A stretch of 64,000 nucleotides of DNA from Neoceratodus forsteri (taxonomy: Eukaryota; Chordata; Ceratodontiformes; Ceratodontidae): NCBI GenBank assembly GCA_016271365.2, contig CM057454.1, positions 694,973,501 through 695,037,500 of the forward strand, written 5' to 3'. The position numbers and the translations under genes are program-made. The notes under the pieces are model-generated. The model was not told the DNA's origin. It was given only the letters and a program-made list of their open reading frames with translations, and searched no databases. Below, piece after piece: positions 11,029 through 22,900 of this stretch. Every line of letters starts with the position of its first letter. Positions within the stretch are counted from its first letter, which is position 1.

Positions 11029-11415
11029 ATTCAACTGGGAGCATAATATTGATCTATCTATCCTATTAAAACACAGAATTAATCACTAAACACTTGCTGG
11101 AATAAATACATCTTCAAGCCCTTCTTAAGGGCTTCTACCAAGAAGTCTCCTTTAAATAAACAGGTAAGGAGTTCCACAGGTAGGTGCAGCCACCGAGAAT
11201 GCACTGTCCCCAGAATGCCACAGCCTAGCCTGGGAACTCCAAGAAGGTCTCTCCAGCAGAACGGGTGTCCGGGGCAGACAGTGGTGGACAAAGAGATCTT
11301 GCAGATAGACAGGTCCCTTCCTGCAGGGTCTTGTAGGTCAGGAGCCCTACCTTGAAGACAATCCTCCACCAGATACTTTATACCATACATGTATAGAGAT
11401 GGATAGGGGGCTAGG
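10876..11415 (-). mobile_element. L2-like LINE, 3' fragment
   Basis: On the minus strand this encodes a C-terminal LINE tail (ALKKGLKMYLFQQVFSD, ending near 11085). A 3' UTR follows with a hairpin of the GCACCC...GGGTGC type near 10920-10950 and an AAATAAA-like end near 10905. The wording of the C-terminus and hairpin matches the L2 copies at 21918-22900 and 54358-56196. The 5' part is absent. Confidence 0.65.
10993..11023. repeat. (AT)n microsatellite
   Basis: About 15 uninterrupted AT dinucleotides inside the L2 3' fragment. Confidence 0.95.
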
Positions 11416-12830
11416 AGGCACTACTGCACTGAGATAAACTTTGTCCTTAGGTGCCACTATGGCAAATCAGATAGCTCAAATCATCACTTATAATGTTAAT
11501 GGTCTCATGCACCCCATAAAAGGGAAAAAGGTCATAATCTATTTACATCAAAATAAACCTGATTTTATACTTCTCCAGAAGACACACCTGTCACCATCTG
11601 AATAGCAAAATTAACTACATTTGGATTTAGCAAGGTCAGTGCACTATTGTTCCTCCAAAATGGGGCTGAGGAGGACGTGTAATATTGATACCAAATGAAA
11701 CCCCATTTGAGACCAAAGAGGTTATCACAGATAAAGAAGGCAGATATGTCATCCTTAAAGCGACATATAATAGGCAGAAGCTCACTTTGGTCTCGATTTC
11801 TGCCCCCCAGCCTCTCAATTTGACTTTTATAGGGCACTTTTGACTGTATTGGCAGAGAAGATGGAGGGGATACTAATCTGTGGTGGTGACATTAACTTCC
11901 CTTTTACCCTACAGCTATCTAGTACTTTGGGAATTCCCTGAAAGGAACATCAAGTAGCCAAAAGAGTAAAGAGTCTAACTAAAGAACTAGGGCTGATAGA
12001 TACCTGGAGGCTCCTGGAAGGCTCAAACAGAGGGTATACTTTTTTCTCACACGTGCAACAAATGTATTCAAGAATAGACCTCTTCCTAACACAGAAAGAA
12101 TATAACCTGAGACATACTTATGTAGGCCCCATAGGGATATCAGACCACGCAATCCTCTATCTGGCGGTTAAGTTAGACAATCTGAGAAAATCTGCATTCT
12201 GTAGGCTTAATATATTTTTACTACAAGATAAAGAAGTCAGGAACCAAATTTTAAAATTCATCCAGTAGACAGTTCAAGAGAACTCCTCCCAAGAAATGTC
12301 AGAAGTGATCTTGTGGGATACTGTGAAGGCTTTAGTAAGGGGGAGCTAACAGCCATAGCGATAGATAAAAAAAAAAAAAAAAAAGCATTAGAAACCAAAA
12401 TAATTTTCCTAGAAAAATTACAAGTAAAGTTAGTTAAGAAGAAGGGGAATGGAACTCCTTGCCCTGAAAAAGGAATTAAATAAGGTACTACACTACAAGG
12501 TGGAACAAAACCGTATATATTTAAGGCAGAAATTTTATGAGGGAGGGCCACGTACATTTAAACTATTGGTCTGCAGACTTAGAAACCAGCGGGCAAGGGT
12601 GTGCATTTCCAGAATACTACACCAAGGTACAAGCCAATATGTTGCCTGTACTGAACAGGTAGTAGTTGCCTTTAAAAGTAGCTAAGATGTGTTATACAAA
12701 ATGAACCTGGGCAAACCCCAGAACAGATTGATCACTATCTGGCACAACTATATTTTTCCAGGTGACTGTGTTATATACCTTGAACTACGAGCTTGTTTAC
12801 AAAAGATCCTCATCAACACTAAGGATATAC
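11416..12830 (+). pseudogene. L1/Tx1-like ORF2, endonuclease half (L1-B)
   Basis: The ATG at 11459 begins MANQIAQIITYNVNGL, with the catalytic Asn of the TYNVNG block. Then come DFILLQKTHLS (QETHL block, Glu replaced by Lys here), a degraded ICGGDINFPF near 11875, SRIDLFLTQKEY near 12065 and the nuclease end ISDHAILYLAV near 12135. The RT linker follows to EQIDHYLAQLYF near 12725-12760, and then L1 similarity stops. An A18 run lies in the frame near 12368-12385. The matching distal half may be 20655-23440; the RT fingers and palm between them are missing. Many stops are present. Confidence 0.75.
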
Positions 12831-12911
12831 ATTTTGTTGCAAGATCATAATTACAGCAGACAAATTGACACTGGGGTTATACTACTAACATAGTGTTTAC
12901 ATAGGAAGGGG

Positions 12912-13419
12912 TGTGATAGAGTCAGTAGGTGACCTATCACAGGTAAAATGCAGAAAAGTGAGTGAAGGTTTTGGAAACCTGTTTTAAAGAGAAAAAGGAA
13001 ACAGGTTCCCTCTTAGGGAGGGAGGGAGGGAGGTATATGTGACATGGCTCACATTAGGCCCTGCCTCATGTGTGCTATATAGAAGGAAACCAGAACCAAG
13101 GATCCTATTACTATCTCTACCTCTATCTTTTCTAACTTTCTAATAGACTGCACAGTCATTACCTCTACTGTATTAACTCCTAATTTTCTAATTTCTTACT
13201 TGCTGGGTTCACTGATACATAACATACAGATAGTGAAATGATGACTGAGACAGGCAGCTATGACAAAGTGTGACATCAGACTGATGTAATTAGTCACAAT
13301 GGTCTAGCCACCTATGAGATGCATCACAGTGGTTGGCCTAGCAACAAGATGGGTCACATGCGTGGCAACCAGCAGCTGTGGCTGTAATAATGCTGGTTGT
13401 GTTGTCATACTAATTGAGA
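12912..13419 (+). repeat. Candidate LTR, first part
   Basis: The segment starts TGTGATAGAGTC directly after a purine run (GGAAGGGG) and carries a TATA box near 13076 (GCTATATAGAAGG). It is interrupted by the L2 at 13420 and could resume at 14486. No second LTR or internal region is visible, so this is a tentative solo LTR. Confidence 0.35.
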
Positions 13420-14485
13420 CATCATGCTTGTGGGGTGCCCCAGGGCTTGGTGTTGTCCCCCATGCTGTTTGCAGTGTATATGCTGCCCCTCAGAGACATT
13501 GATAAGATGGTATGGGCTGAGGTTTCACTGCTATACTGATGATACCCAGCTCTACTTGTCTTTTGCCCCCGACCAGGTTAGTGTTCTCTCGGTATTTAAC
13601 AGCTGCCTCATTGAAATCCAAGATTGGATGAATTCCAGTGGGTTAAAGTTGAATGCAGCAAAAACTGAGGTTTGGTAGTGGACCCAGGTGCAAGGACAGA
13701 GGGTTGAGGACTGATCTGCCCTCCGGCTTATTTTTTGGGGTGTTCAGATCATTACCTCTGAATGGGTGCATGACCTGGGGTGATACTTGACAAGGGCTTA
13801 CCCTTCATCATCAGGTGTTGGCAGTCATCAAGTTAGCCTTTACCATCTTAGAAACATTGCCAGGATCATGCACCTTGTTCTGTCCAGTGATTTGCCTGTT
13901 TTGGTCCATGTCTTTGTGACCTCGTTGCCTGACTACTGCAAATCCTTTTCTTAGGGCTTCCTGAGGTTGATATCCACCGCTTGCAGCTAGTGCAGAATGC
14001 GCTTACACGTTTACTAAACTGGGTATCTAGGAGATCTCATATCACCCCAGTGCTGCGCGATCTGCACTGGCTGCTGGTTCAGTGGTGGATCACCTTAAGG
14101 TAGGCTTGTTAACCTGTAAAGCCCTACATGGACTTGGTTCTGACTACTTGAAAGAGCTTCTGACTCCTTACACCCCTGTGTGACAGCTCCGCTTAGCTGA
14201 CAAGGAGTTGCTGGAAATTCTGAGGTCAGTTTGAATTCATCTGGGGCTAGCGCTTTTATGTTTGCTGCCCCAACCCTCTGGAATTCTCTGCCCGTCAGCT
14301 GTGGGAGTGCAGGACAGTGGGGAGCTTTAAGCAGGCACTGAAGACATTTTATGGAGCAAGGCATTTCCTGATTTTCTGTGATTTATTTATATTTATTGAA
14401 TTATTTGTGTACTTGTGAAGCGTCTTGATATTGTAAAAGGCACTCAATCAAATAAAGTTATTACTATTATTATTATTTATTATTA
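13420..14485 (+). pseudogene. L2-like LINE, RT and C-terminus
   Basis: A 5'-truncated copy begins inside RT with CGVPQGLVLSPMLF. It has an active-site box YTDD at 13532-13543 followed by TQLYLSFAPDQ, then DWMNSSGLKLNAAKTEV. The C-terminal half is broken by shifts but shows the LHWLPV-like block near 14065 and LWNSLPVSC near 14280-14300. The 3' UTR ends AATAAAG and an (ATT)n tail at about 14457-14485. The phrase LSFAPDQ also occurs in the copy at 54358-56196, so they are one family. It inserted into a possible LTR. Confidence 0.85.
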
Positions 14486-14816
14486 TGCTGTCTGTATAAT
14501 CTGATGTCCTGTACCAAATCTGTCAGTATATTCCTGAGTCTGTCACAGTGTGTGCCTGAGTTTGTGTCTGTTTGAAGACTCACCTGCAGCTGGTGAGGAG
14601 AAGGAGAGAGATTTTCAGCAGAGGACAGGCTACTTTTATTTCCTGTTGGAGAGATTGATTTGGTGACACTAGATGAGAGATGCTGATATTTGTTTTCATT
14701 TTATGTACAATAAATCGCCACTTGTGACTTTTCTACAACTTCTCCTGGACTGCTCATGCTTCCTGACCTATAAGCCTCCAAAGTATTTGGTGATCGGGGT
14801 ATCTGGCTTAGTTACA
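14486..14816 (+). repeat. Candidate LTR, second part
   Basis: It follows the L2 tail and includes a polyadenylation signal AATAAATC near 14709. A TGG-starting 3' neighbour (TGGTGTCATTCTGAG) could be a primer site, but I cannot assign its tRNA. Low confidence. Confidence 0.3.
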
Positions 14817-15299
14817 ACTGGTGTCATTCTGAGTCAGAAACCACACCACATCCGGAAAACCCACCACAAGGAGCAGCAAAATACAGTTACAGTTTACACA
14901 AGTCAAGACATGAATGAAGCAGCTGGTAGCATTGTCAATTTCCCAGTGGTGGTATGCAGTGAGTAGCCATCTTAGAAGTTAAGTGCACAGAGACAAGTTG
15001 GGGTTTTGGCAAGTGCAGGTTGGTGGGGGGGGAGGAAGTGATCAAGTAAATGGGCAAGAGGTAGTGTGGGTGTACTGGACAGAGGGCAGGAGTAGGGAAG
15101 AGTAGGGAGGGGCAGAGGAAATGGCACAGCAATTTGCCATTTGGAGGTAGTGTGGTCATACTGGGCAGAGGCCAAGTGGGGGGCAATTGGTAGAGAGAGG
15201 GAACGGAGTGGGGGATGAGGGGAGTAGGGGCTACCCAGTCAGGGCAAGAGGGCAGTTAAGTGGAGCACTGGATGCTGGGAATACATTCGACACAGGCAG
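14817..15299. other. Unassigned; may include the 3' UTR of the antisense Rex1-like LINE
   Basis: G-rich on the plus strand from 15000 on. Open frames here are short and lack domains. The minus-strand C-rich reading resembles the pyrimidine-rich 3' UTR of the LINE at 57926-61002. Confidence 0.4.
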
Positions 15300-18130
15300 T
15301 GGACTGGTGGAGAGATGGATTTATGGAGTTCGGATTTGAAGTGCCCTAGGCATTAAAGGCTGGTGGTTGGGTTTGTAAGCTCGTTTAGCCAGGTGGGTGC
15401 CCTTACCATGAAGGCTCGCCTCCCCAGGGCTGATCTCCTGAAGGGAACAGCTAAGGCATGCCTGGTGACACTTCTTGTGGCATGTTTACCTGGGGCAGGT
15501 CTGAATAATGCCTGCAGTGAGACAGGTGCCAATCCCTGTTGGGTCTTTTTTCCTAGTAGGCAGGTCTGGAGCTTTATTCTATCCCAGAGGGGAGCCACTT
15601 TGTCTTTATGTAGAGCTCACAGGTGTGTGTGATGTGATCCACATCTAGGACAAATCTGCACATTTTATTGAGGGTAAGGTGGACTTTGAGGCTAGTGTCT
15701 GTGGCAGCACCATAAACCATGTTTCCATATTCCAGGTTTGGCAGGATTGTGCCATTGACCGCATGTAGTGAGGCAGAAGCGGAGTCTGTAGAGTGTCCCC
15801 AACTTCCTGTTTGCAGCCTCAGTGATATTACTTATGCGTTCATTGAAAGAGAGGGACTCATCAATTGTGACCCCCAGGTGCCAGAAAGAGTGAACCTGTT
15901 CGAGGGTGGAGTCTGTGTTGAGTGCTATTTTAAATGGTGTAGTGGATTTCCTCTTCTGGTGAATGGTAAAAAGCATTGTCTTAGTCTTTTTACTATTGAG
16001 TACTAGGAGGCTGGTGTTAAACCATTCCTGTGGTAGGTCGAAGTTGCACTGTAGGTTCCTGGTCAGTGTGTCTTGGCAGGAGCCTTGAGTGAATAACACT
16101 GTGTCATCTGCATAAAGCAGGACTTTGGCAGAGTGGCACAGAGCAGGGAGGTTGTTTACAAAGCAGCTAAACAGGAAGGAGACCAGTATGGACCCTTGCG
16201 GGACCCCCACCATGACTTTCCTGGCTTCTGAGATGTTACTGTACCATTAATCTTTACCTTCTGTGAATGCTCAGACAGGTAGCTAGAGAACCACCCAACT
16301 GTGTCCGAGGACAACCCAGTGCTGGTTAACCTGTGGAGCAGCAGCTTGTGATCCACAAGGTCAAATGCCTTGGATAGGTCGATATAGATTGGCCAGCTAA
16401 TTGTCCCTGGTCTAGTGCCTCGTGGACATAGCCTGTGAATTCATTGAGGGCCGTGTTGGTACTGTGCCACTTGCAGAACCCATGTTGTTGCAGGCTGAGG
16501 AGGTTGTATTTGTGTAGGTGGGTAGACAGCTGGTCTGCAATGATTCTTTCCAGTGGTTTGGAGAGAGGAAATGGGATGGAGATGGGCCTGTAATTAGGCA
16601 CTAGCGAATGGTCCCCTCCTTTTAGAACCAGAATGACCAGGGCAGTTTTCCTGGTAGATGGAAAGGCTGACATCCGAAGTGACATATTAAAAAGCTTAGT
16701 GATAGGTACGACCACTTCAGGGAGGCGATTGAGATAAGCTTCATATCAATCCCATCACCACCCATCCTTGTTTTACCCAGCACTGTTGCAAGATATTTAG
16801 CAGTCTCCTTGGTGTCACCTGCCGAAAGTAGAATTTGGGGCTGGTGCTAGGGAGAAGGGTGGGTGTTCACAGCTTAGTGTTTTGCCCTTGTGAGCAGTTG
16901 TTTTGGGTGGTACAACTGTGCTGTAGTCAGTAAATGCCTTATTGAAAATATTGGCAATGGTAACTTCATCAACTATAACTTTGTTACTGTGGTGGAGCAT
17001 GGTTGGGAGGGACCTGTCATTAGTCCCTACAAGGTCCTTGATGGTAGCCCAGAATTTCTTGCCATCTTTCAGGCACAGGGACTGCTGATTTCTGTGGCAG
17101 GAGACCTTGGCTTGCCATGCTGCCCATGTGCACCTATTTCTAGCAGTTTTGTAATTTGGTACATGTTCTACTGTCCCTGATACTTTTGCTCAGTGCCATA
17201 GGAGATCACGTTACTGCATCAAACTAAGGATTTGGGGGGTAATCCAGCCCATGCACCTCCCTTTTATCTTTTTCTTATGAAAGGGGGCATACTTGTCTGC
17301 AGCCAAGTTAAAATGACCAAGGAAGAGCTGGAGGGCTGTTTCAACAGAGGGACAGGAATCCAGGATGCTCCAGTCTGTGTTGGCCAGGTGTTTTTGAAGG
17401 TGGCCATAGAGCAATTTCTGATGACTCTGTTCCTCTCCATCCTTGGGGTAGTTTTGGAAGCTTGGAGGGACATTCACATAGGACAGAGGAATGGTCATTC
17501 AGTGAATACTGGAGCACCTGGACATTGGTAATTCTTTTGGGGTGAGAGGTCAGTACCCAGTCAATCAGGTACTTGTTCCCATTCTGTAGTTGGTTCTTGT
17601 GCAACTCTGGACCAAATGCATTAGGTATAGTCCAGTTATCAGATCACTGTGTGAGGAACTGGAGCTGGCTAGCCAGTTAGAATTGAAGCCTCTAGCACAA
17701 AGGTTTCCTTATTCTGACTTGCCTGGTTATAGAAGTTGGTGAAATAATTTAGCCCCATTTGCTGGTGTCCAGGTGGAATGTATACTGACATGACAATCAG
17801 CCCTTTCTGCCCTTGCATCAGGAGGATTTTTACTGCAAGACATTCACAGTCATTGCTGGCAGCAACCAGCTGGACTTTACGGCACTGGAGATAGTTGCAA
17901 ATGTAGATTAGGCATCCACCCTCTCTTTATCGTGATCAAGCCTATAAGTGGTATCCAGGCAAGGAGATTGCCATGTCAGCTGTTCTGAGCTTGAGCCAGG
18001 TTTTGGTCAGTGTGATAACATCAGGCTGCAAAAGTACCACCCAGGCTTCAAACTGAGTGAGTTTTGCCCACAGGCTGCCAATATTTAAGGACACAATCCT
18101 TAACCTCCTGTGGGTGGCTGGGTCTGGGTG
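15300..18130 (-). pseudogene. Rex1-like LINE ORF2 (copy D)
   Basis: Minus-strand order: endonuclease start with SLNIGSLWAKLTQFEAW and a TKTWL block near 18000-18090; RGGCLIYICNYLQ near 17900; SVYIPPGHQ near 17780; YLIDWVLTSHP near 17570; linker to 17211; RT with LVPNYRPISI near 16600, QQHGFCKWHST near 16480, VGVPQGSI near 16205, and active-site box YADD at 16103-16114 in LLYADDTVLFT. The C-terminal SALGRRAFMVRAPTW block lies near 15400-15430. This makes it a nearly full-length ORF2 in the CR1/Rex1 group. Stops and frameshifts split it into at least eight pieces. It lies antisense between the two halves of L1-B. Confidence 0.82.
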
Positions 18131-18884
18131 TTGTGGCAGACATAGGGCCAGAGCTTGGGTGAATGTTTCCCGAAATCAGTAGCAGGATCAAAATGAGCAT
18201 CCTTGATAATTTAGTGAAAAGGCAAGTTGTCCTTGCTCTCTGGCAAGTCTGTGCCTTGTGTGTTATTGGAGGGGTGCAAAGGCTGCTAAGCAGTCCTGGG
18301 TATAGGCACAGTACTGGCATGTTGAGTCCTGAGGGGCTATGGTACCTGGCATGGAGTAGGGAAGGACGGTCAAATAGCTGGCTATTAATGCAGGTCTCCC
18401 ACTGGGCTGGAGGACTCTTTAATGCAAATACACAGCCTTGGTGGTTCGAAGTGTTATCCAGGTATGGGCCCATTATAGGCAGGGTTACTGTCAAGAGAAT
18501 GTTAAACTGTGCATTGAGGACTCTGGGATTCAGGGGGTATAGTCAAATCCTATTCCGGTTCCTGGTTTCAGCAGGAATCCGGTCCTTAGTCTCAGCCAGG
18601 CAGCACCAACTTGTGAGCTGACCATGGGCACTGGTCCATAACTTTCAATATGTGCAGTTTAATAAGCAATACAAGTTGTGTCAGCAGGTCAGTGAGACAC
18701 GCCAATTCCTTCAGTTGATAAAAAATTAGGCTGGTTTAGAGTTTATCATGGTGCCTTCCGTGGGTAGAAAGTTAGTTGATGCAGGGATGCCTTTAGAATG
18801 AGGACTGACAGTGTCAGACCAATAGGCAGGTGGGGGAGTGGAACTGGGAATGTCCTAGGCACCAATAGGCAAGTGGGGTGGGGG
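18131..18884. other. Upstream part of LINE copy D, unassigned
   Basis: It lies 5' of the copy-D endonuclease on the minus strand and may be its leader or ORF1. No domain is recognisable in the open frames (18048-18494 on minus, 18163-18621 on plus). Confidence 0.35.
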
Positions 18885-19228
18885 TGGGGGGAGAAAATAG
18901 TGGTAACAGATAGTCTAAGTATGGAAGCACTGCTACAATCTCTGAGGTACAGGATCAGCCACCAATTGGGGAACTGCAGCTCAAGTGAGGACCAATGAGA
19001 ATAAAAGCCGTAAGAGACGGCAGCCAATAGCTGGCCAGATTTAGCAGCCGAGCCAATCAGTGTCTGAGTATAGAGACCGGTGCAGTCGGTAGACAGTACC
19101 TGGATTTAGTGTTGGTTCATGGACAGGTGAGGTAGTGCAGTCGGGCTGCTTTCTCCTTACCCCCACCACCAACAGAGAAAATCGGTGGGAGCCTAGTCTA
19201 AGGCAGACCGCCACCTAGGGAGAGACAG
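18885..19228 (+). repeat. Direct repeat R1, copy 1
   Basis: A block of about 340 bp, from GATAGTCTAAG-like sequence to GGGAGAGACAGAGAGAG, recurs at 19965-20654. It contains several CCAAT motifs (for example GACCAATGAG and GCCAATCAG) and one 115-bp GC-rich unit. This could be a promoter-bearing element leader or an LTR; the type is undecided. Confidence 0.6.
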
Positions 19229-19964
19229 AGAGAGGGGGAGACATTAGTGTGAGGGCTTATTCAAGGGCGCAGTGAAAGAGCTGAATTGGGGGCAGGGAAT
19301 CCAAAATAAAGGGAGAGAGGGTGATTGACTAGGAGATTGTGGCTAGGAGATAAATCGGGGTGCGGGGGAATTCTAAACAAAGAAGAGCAATTAACTTAAG
19401 GAATGGGGGCTAGACCGGTGCCACTGTTTCAGGCTATAGTTTAATAAGTAGGAAGGGAGAGAAAGGAGAGGTAGAGAGGCTTGTAGTAAGTGTAGGTAAG
19501 CGAGGGAGGGTTTAGAGAGAAGGGCAGCTCTGTTAGGGGGAGTGCCTAGGGTACTAGAGGCAGCAGAAACAAGTACTAAACATTAGATGCAATCCCCAGT
19601 GGTAGGCACTAACATTGCAAATAAACATCAGCAGTTTCCCACAAATCGTGCTGGGATTACAGGTTGAAGGGATAGGCACCAACTCAGTCTAGCCACCAAT
19701 TTTGGACACTTGTTAAAAAAGAAAACTTTCTTCCTGGACTTTACAAGTATATAGAAATTTGCTACAAGCTTTGCAGGATCCTAAAGCAAGGCAGACTTCA
19801 CCTGAGTAATTTAAGCTAAGAATCAATTATAATTAATTCACTAATTCTTCTCAGACAAGTGACACTTAAAGCAAGGCAGAATGCACCCCAGGCCTGGTGA
19901 GACTTAAATGCAAGATTTAAATGCAAGGTAGAATTCACCTGATTGTTGGAAATAGCCTCACTTA
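19229..19964. other. Unassigned stretch between the R1 copies
   Basis: Purine-rich at first. A short motif CTTAAAGCAAGGCAGA-like is repeated near 19780 and 19865. No coding signal. Confidence 0.4.
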
Positions 19965-20654
19965 TTGAAAATAGTGGTTTAAAAAGATAGTCCAAGCAGA
20001 GAAGCACTGCTACAGTCTCCACAGGTACAGGATCAGCCACCGATCGGAGGACTGCAGCTCGAATGAGGACCAACGAGATTAAAAGCTATAAGAGACAGCA
20101 GCAAATAGCTGGCCAGATTTAGCAGCTGAGCCAATCAGTGTCCCAGTATAGAGACCGGTGCAGTCTATAGACAGTACCGGAATTCGATATCAGTGCATGG
20201 GCAGGTGAGGTAGCACAGTTGGTCTGCTTTCCCCATGCCCCTGCTGCCAGTGGAAGAGATCAGCGGGAGCCTGGTCTAAGGTAGACCACCACCTGGATTC
20301 AATGTCGGTCTGTGGGCAAGCGAGGTAGCACAGTTGGGCTGCTTCCCCCCCACCCCTGCAGCCAACAGAGGAGATTGGTGGGAGTCTGTTTTAAAGTAGA
20401 TCACCACCTGGATTTGATGTTGGTCCGTGGGCAGGCAAAGTAGTGCAGTTGGGCTGCTTTCCCCAACCCCCGCCACCAACAGAGCAGCTCAGTGGGAGCC
20501 TTGTCTAAGGTAGATCACCACCTGGATTCAACGTCAGTCTGTGGGCAGGCAATGTAGCGCGGTGGGACTGTTTTCCCCTGCCCCGACGCCAATGGAGGAG
20601 ATCAGCAGGAGCCTGGTTTAAGGTAGACCACCACCTAGGGAGAGACAGAGAGAG
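19965..20654 (+). repeat. Direct repeat R1, copy 2, with four 115-bp tandem monomers
   Basis: The first about 215 bp repeat copy 1. Then a GC-rich monomer starting GGATTC(A/G)A-TGTC(G/A)G recurs at 20179, 20295, 20410 and 20524, a period of 114-116 bp, where copy 1 has only one. The block ends in the same GGGAGAGACAGAGAGAG and abuts L1-B. Tandem promoter monomers are known in some LINE 5' ends; whether this is one is inference. Confidence 0.75.
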
Positions 20655-21917
20655 CCCAATTAGCCCAACAGAAGATAAAATAGTACTTTATGCTGATGAT
20701 GTGCTACCATACCTTAGAGATCCCGAAAGCTCATTAGAGAAGGTGATAGCACAAATAAGAAAATTCTTGGCAGTCTCTGGTTACACCCTTAATGAGTCAA
20801 AGACATACTGTACATTTTGACAGTAACTCTTTTCCCCTCTGAAGGACTGCAGGATAGATACCCAATGAAATGGGGCATACAGAAATTAAAATACCTGGGG
20901 ATCTATCTTAGATTCACTAATACCATGCTTTATTAAGATAATTATGCCACTTTAATATATACACTAAAGGATGACTACCAGAGATGGTTTCTCCTCCCAC
21001 TCCCCATATAGTCTTGGATACAAACAATAAAAATGAATGTACTTCCAAGATACCTGTATCTATTTTAATGTCTTCTGTTCTCTTAACCAAACACTGGTTT
21101 TTAGAAGAGCAGATAAAGATTTATAGATTCATATGGGCTACTCATCATCAAGGATAAAACTCCCTCCTCCTCATTAGGAAAGAGTGGGTAGGTGGATGGG
21201 GATTACCTCTCTTGGAATACTATTGGGTAGCTGCCCAGATGAAAACACCAAATACAATGGGGAATCCAACACTATGAATTACACTAGAAAAAAATTGAAT
21301 GCTTTATAGCAGAAGACTTTCCTTTAACAATCACTCTTTTTGATGACTATATCTGAAGTTCTAGGGCTAAAACATACATACAGGCTGTGGAACTCACCTT
21401 GCTGTCCTGGGACAGAGTAGCTAGACAGAAAAGAACAAGGAAACAGGCCTGAAATTACAAATGGCTAGCTTGGGATACTAATTTTGCACCTAACAAAATG
21501 GATCCTTTTACAAAAGACAAAGCAGAACAGGATTACAGTTTCTAAGCCAGTGTCTCAAGGGGAGAGCTTCAAGACTTTTGAAGAGTTGAAAGCAAACTAT
21601 GGATGGCAAACTACAGACTGATTTCACCACCTTTATGTCCTGGACATTGTTATGCAAAAATCTCAGACAATTTAGGTGGAGTACTCAGGTGAGCTTCAGA
21701 GAGGCTATAACTCTAGATGCAGTCATAAATAACCTCCAACAAAAGGGGTCAGTTTCACTTTTCTATCTATTCCTCCTACAGGACATGCAGCACATATTAA
21801 CAGCCATTGGAAACAAACGGGAAAAGGAACTTTTAGTACACTCACCCACAAAGAATGGGAAGAAATTTGGAAAAATTTGTTTAAATCAACATCGGCAACA
21901 AGATGGTAAGGTAAGGT
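20655..21917 (+). pseudogene. L1/Tx1-like ORF2, RT palm to C-terminal region (L1-B distal)
   Basis: It opens within RT: DKIVLYADDVLPYL with YADD at 20689-20700. Next come IRKFLAVSGYTLNESKT near 20760-20810, a KYLGI-like block near 20890, and the TIKMNVLPRYLYL thumb block near 21027-21060. The C-terminal region follows (NKMDPFTKDK near 21495, a QDYSF-like block near 21530). It is heavily broken. Reading continues after the nested L2 at 22901. It could be the missing half of 11416-12830, but no overlap proves they are the same copy. Confidence 0.75.
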
Positions 21918-22900
21918 AAGGTAAACTTTATTTATATGGTACCCAATCCCAGAGGCTCTGGGTGCCTTACAGTCAAGAACAGACAAAGAAGACAACATTA
22001 ACACACAAATAAAAGCTGCACAATGATTATATAAATACAGAAATCTAAAATTAAACAATAAATAAGCATTAATGAATAATAATAAATAGGCCATTAAAAT
22101 CAGCTACAACTAGTCTGGGAATGCCTCTTTAAAAAGATACATTTTTAGACCCTTTTTAAATACCTCCACTGATGTAGCCTCCTCAGAACTCTGGGAAGCA
22201 AGTTCAGAGGACAGTGCCAGCCACCTCGAATGATTGGTCACCTGAGGTTTTCACCCTGGCCCTCTAAACTGCTAGTAGGCCCTGGTGGAGTATCGGAGGA
22301 GAGGACCAGAGTGGCATGTGTAAGGAGGTCAGTCAGGTAGCTAGGTCCTGATCCATATAGGACCTTAAAGTTGAGCAACCCACTTTGAAGATCTTCCACT
22401 TGACAGGCAGCCAATGCAGATCTCATAGGATTGAGTCACATGACAAGACCTAGGTAGGCCCCATTAGTAACCTGGCCACTGCATTCTGCATTAGCTCTAG
22501 TCGGTGGTGGTTCCCTCCACTGACCCTGAAGTAAAGAGCATTACTGTAGTCCAACCTGGACGTAACAAAGGCGTGTACCAGTGAGGGCAGGTCCTTGGGC
22601 AGAACTAGGGGTTTAATTCGGGTGACATTCCTTAAATGGTAAAAAACATTTTGGATGACAGATGGCACCTGAACATCAAATGTCAACCTGTCATCAAGGA
22701 TGATGCCCAGACTTCTCACCCTGAAGGATGCCATCAACAGGCTAGATTCCAGGACAAGTCCAGTTGCTATCCTGGAGGCATTCCATTCATGCCCATGACC
22801 AGGCTCTCTCACCAGCATCTCTGTCTTGTTAGGGTTTAACCTCAACCGGTTAGAGGACATCCAGTCTAGAATCTCAGCCAGGTAATTATTTAACACTTCA
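21918..22900 (-). pseudogene. L2-like LINE nested in L1-B
   Basis: The minus-strand frame 22450-22900 is open and encodes the region after the RT active site: YLAEILDWMSSNRLRLNPNK, then SLGIILDDRLTFD, RLDYSNALYFRV and LMQNAVARLL. Broken C-terminal coding and a 3' UTR with a CCCAGAGCCTCTGGG hairpin (near 21945-21960) follow. The tail is a (TTACC)n run (GGTAA on plus, 21903-21925). 5' truncation lies just downstream of the active site. L1 coding resumes directly at 22901, with ATGG on both sides as a possible short duplication. Confidence 0.87.
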
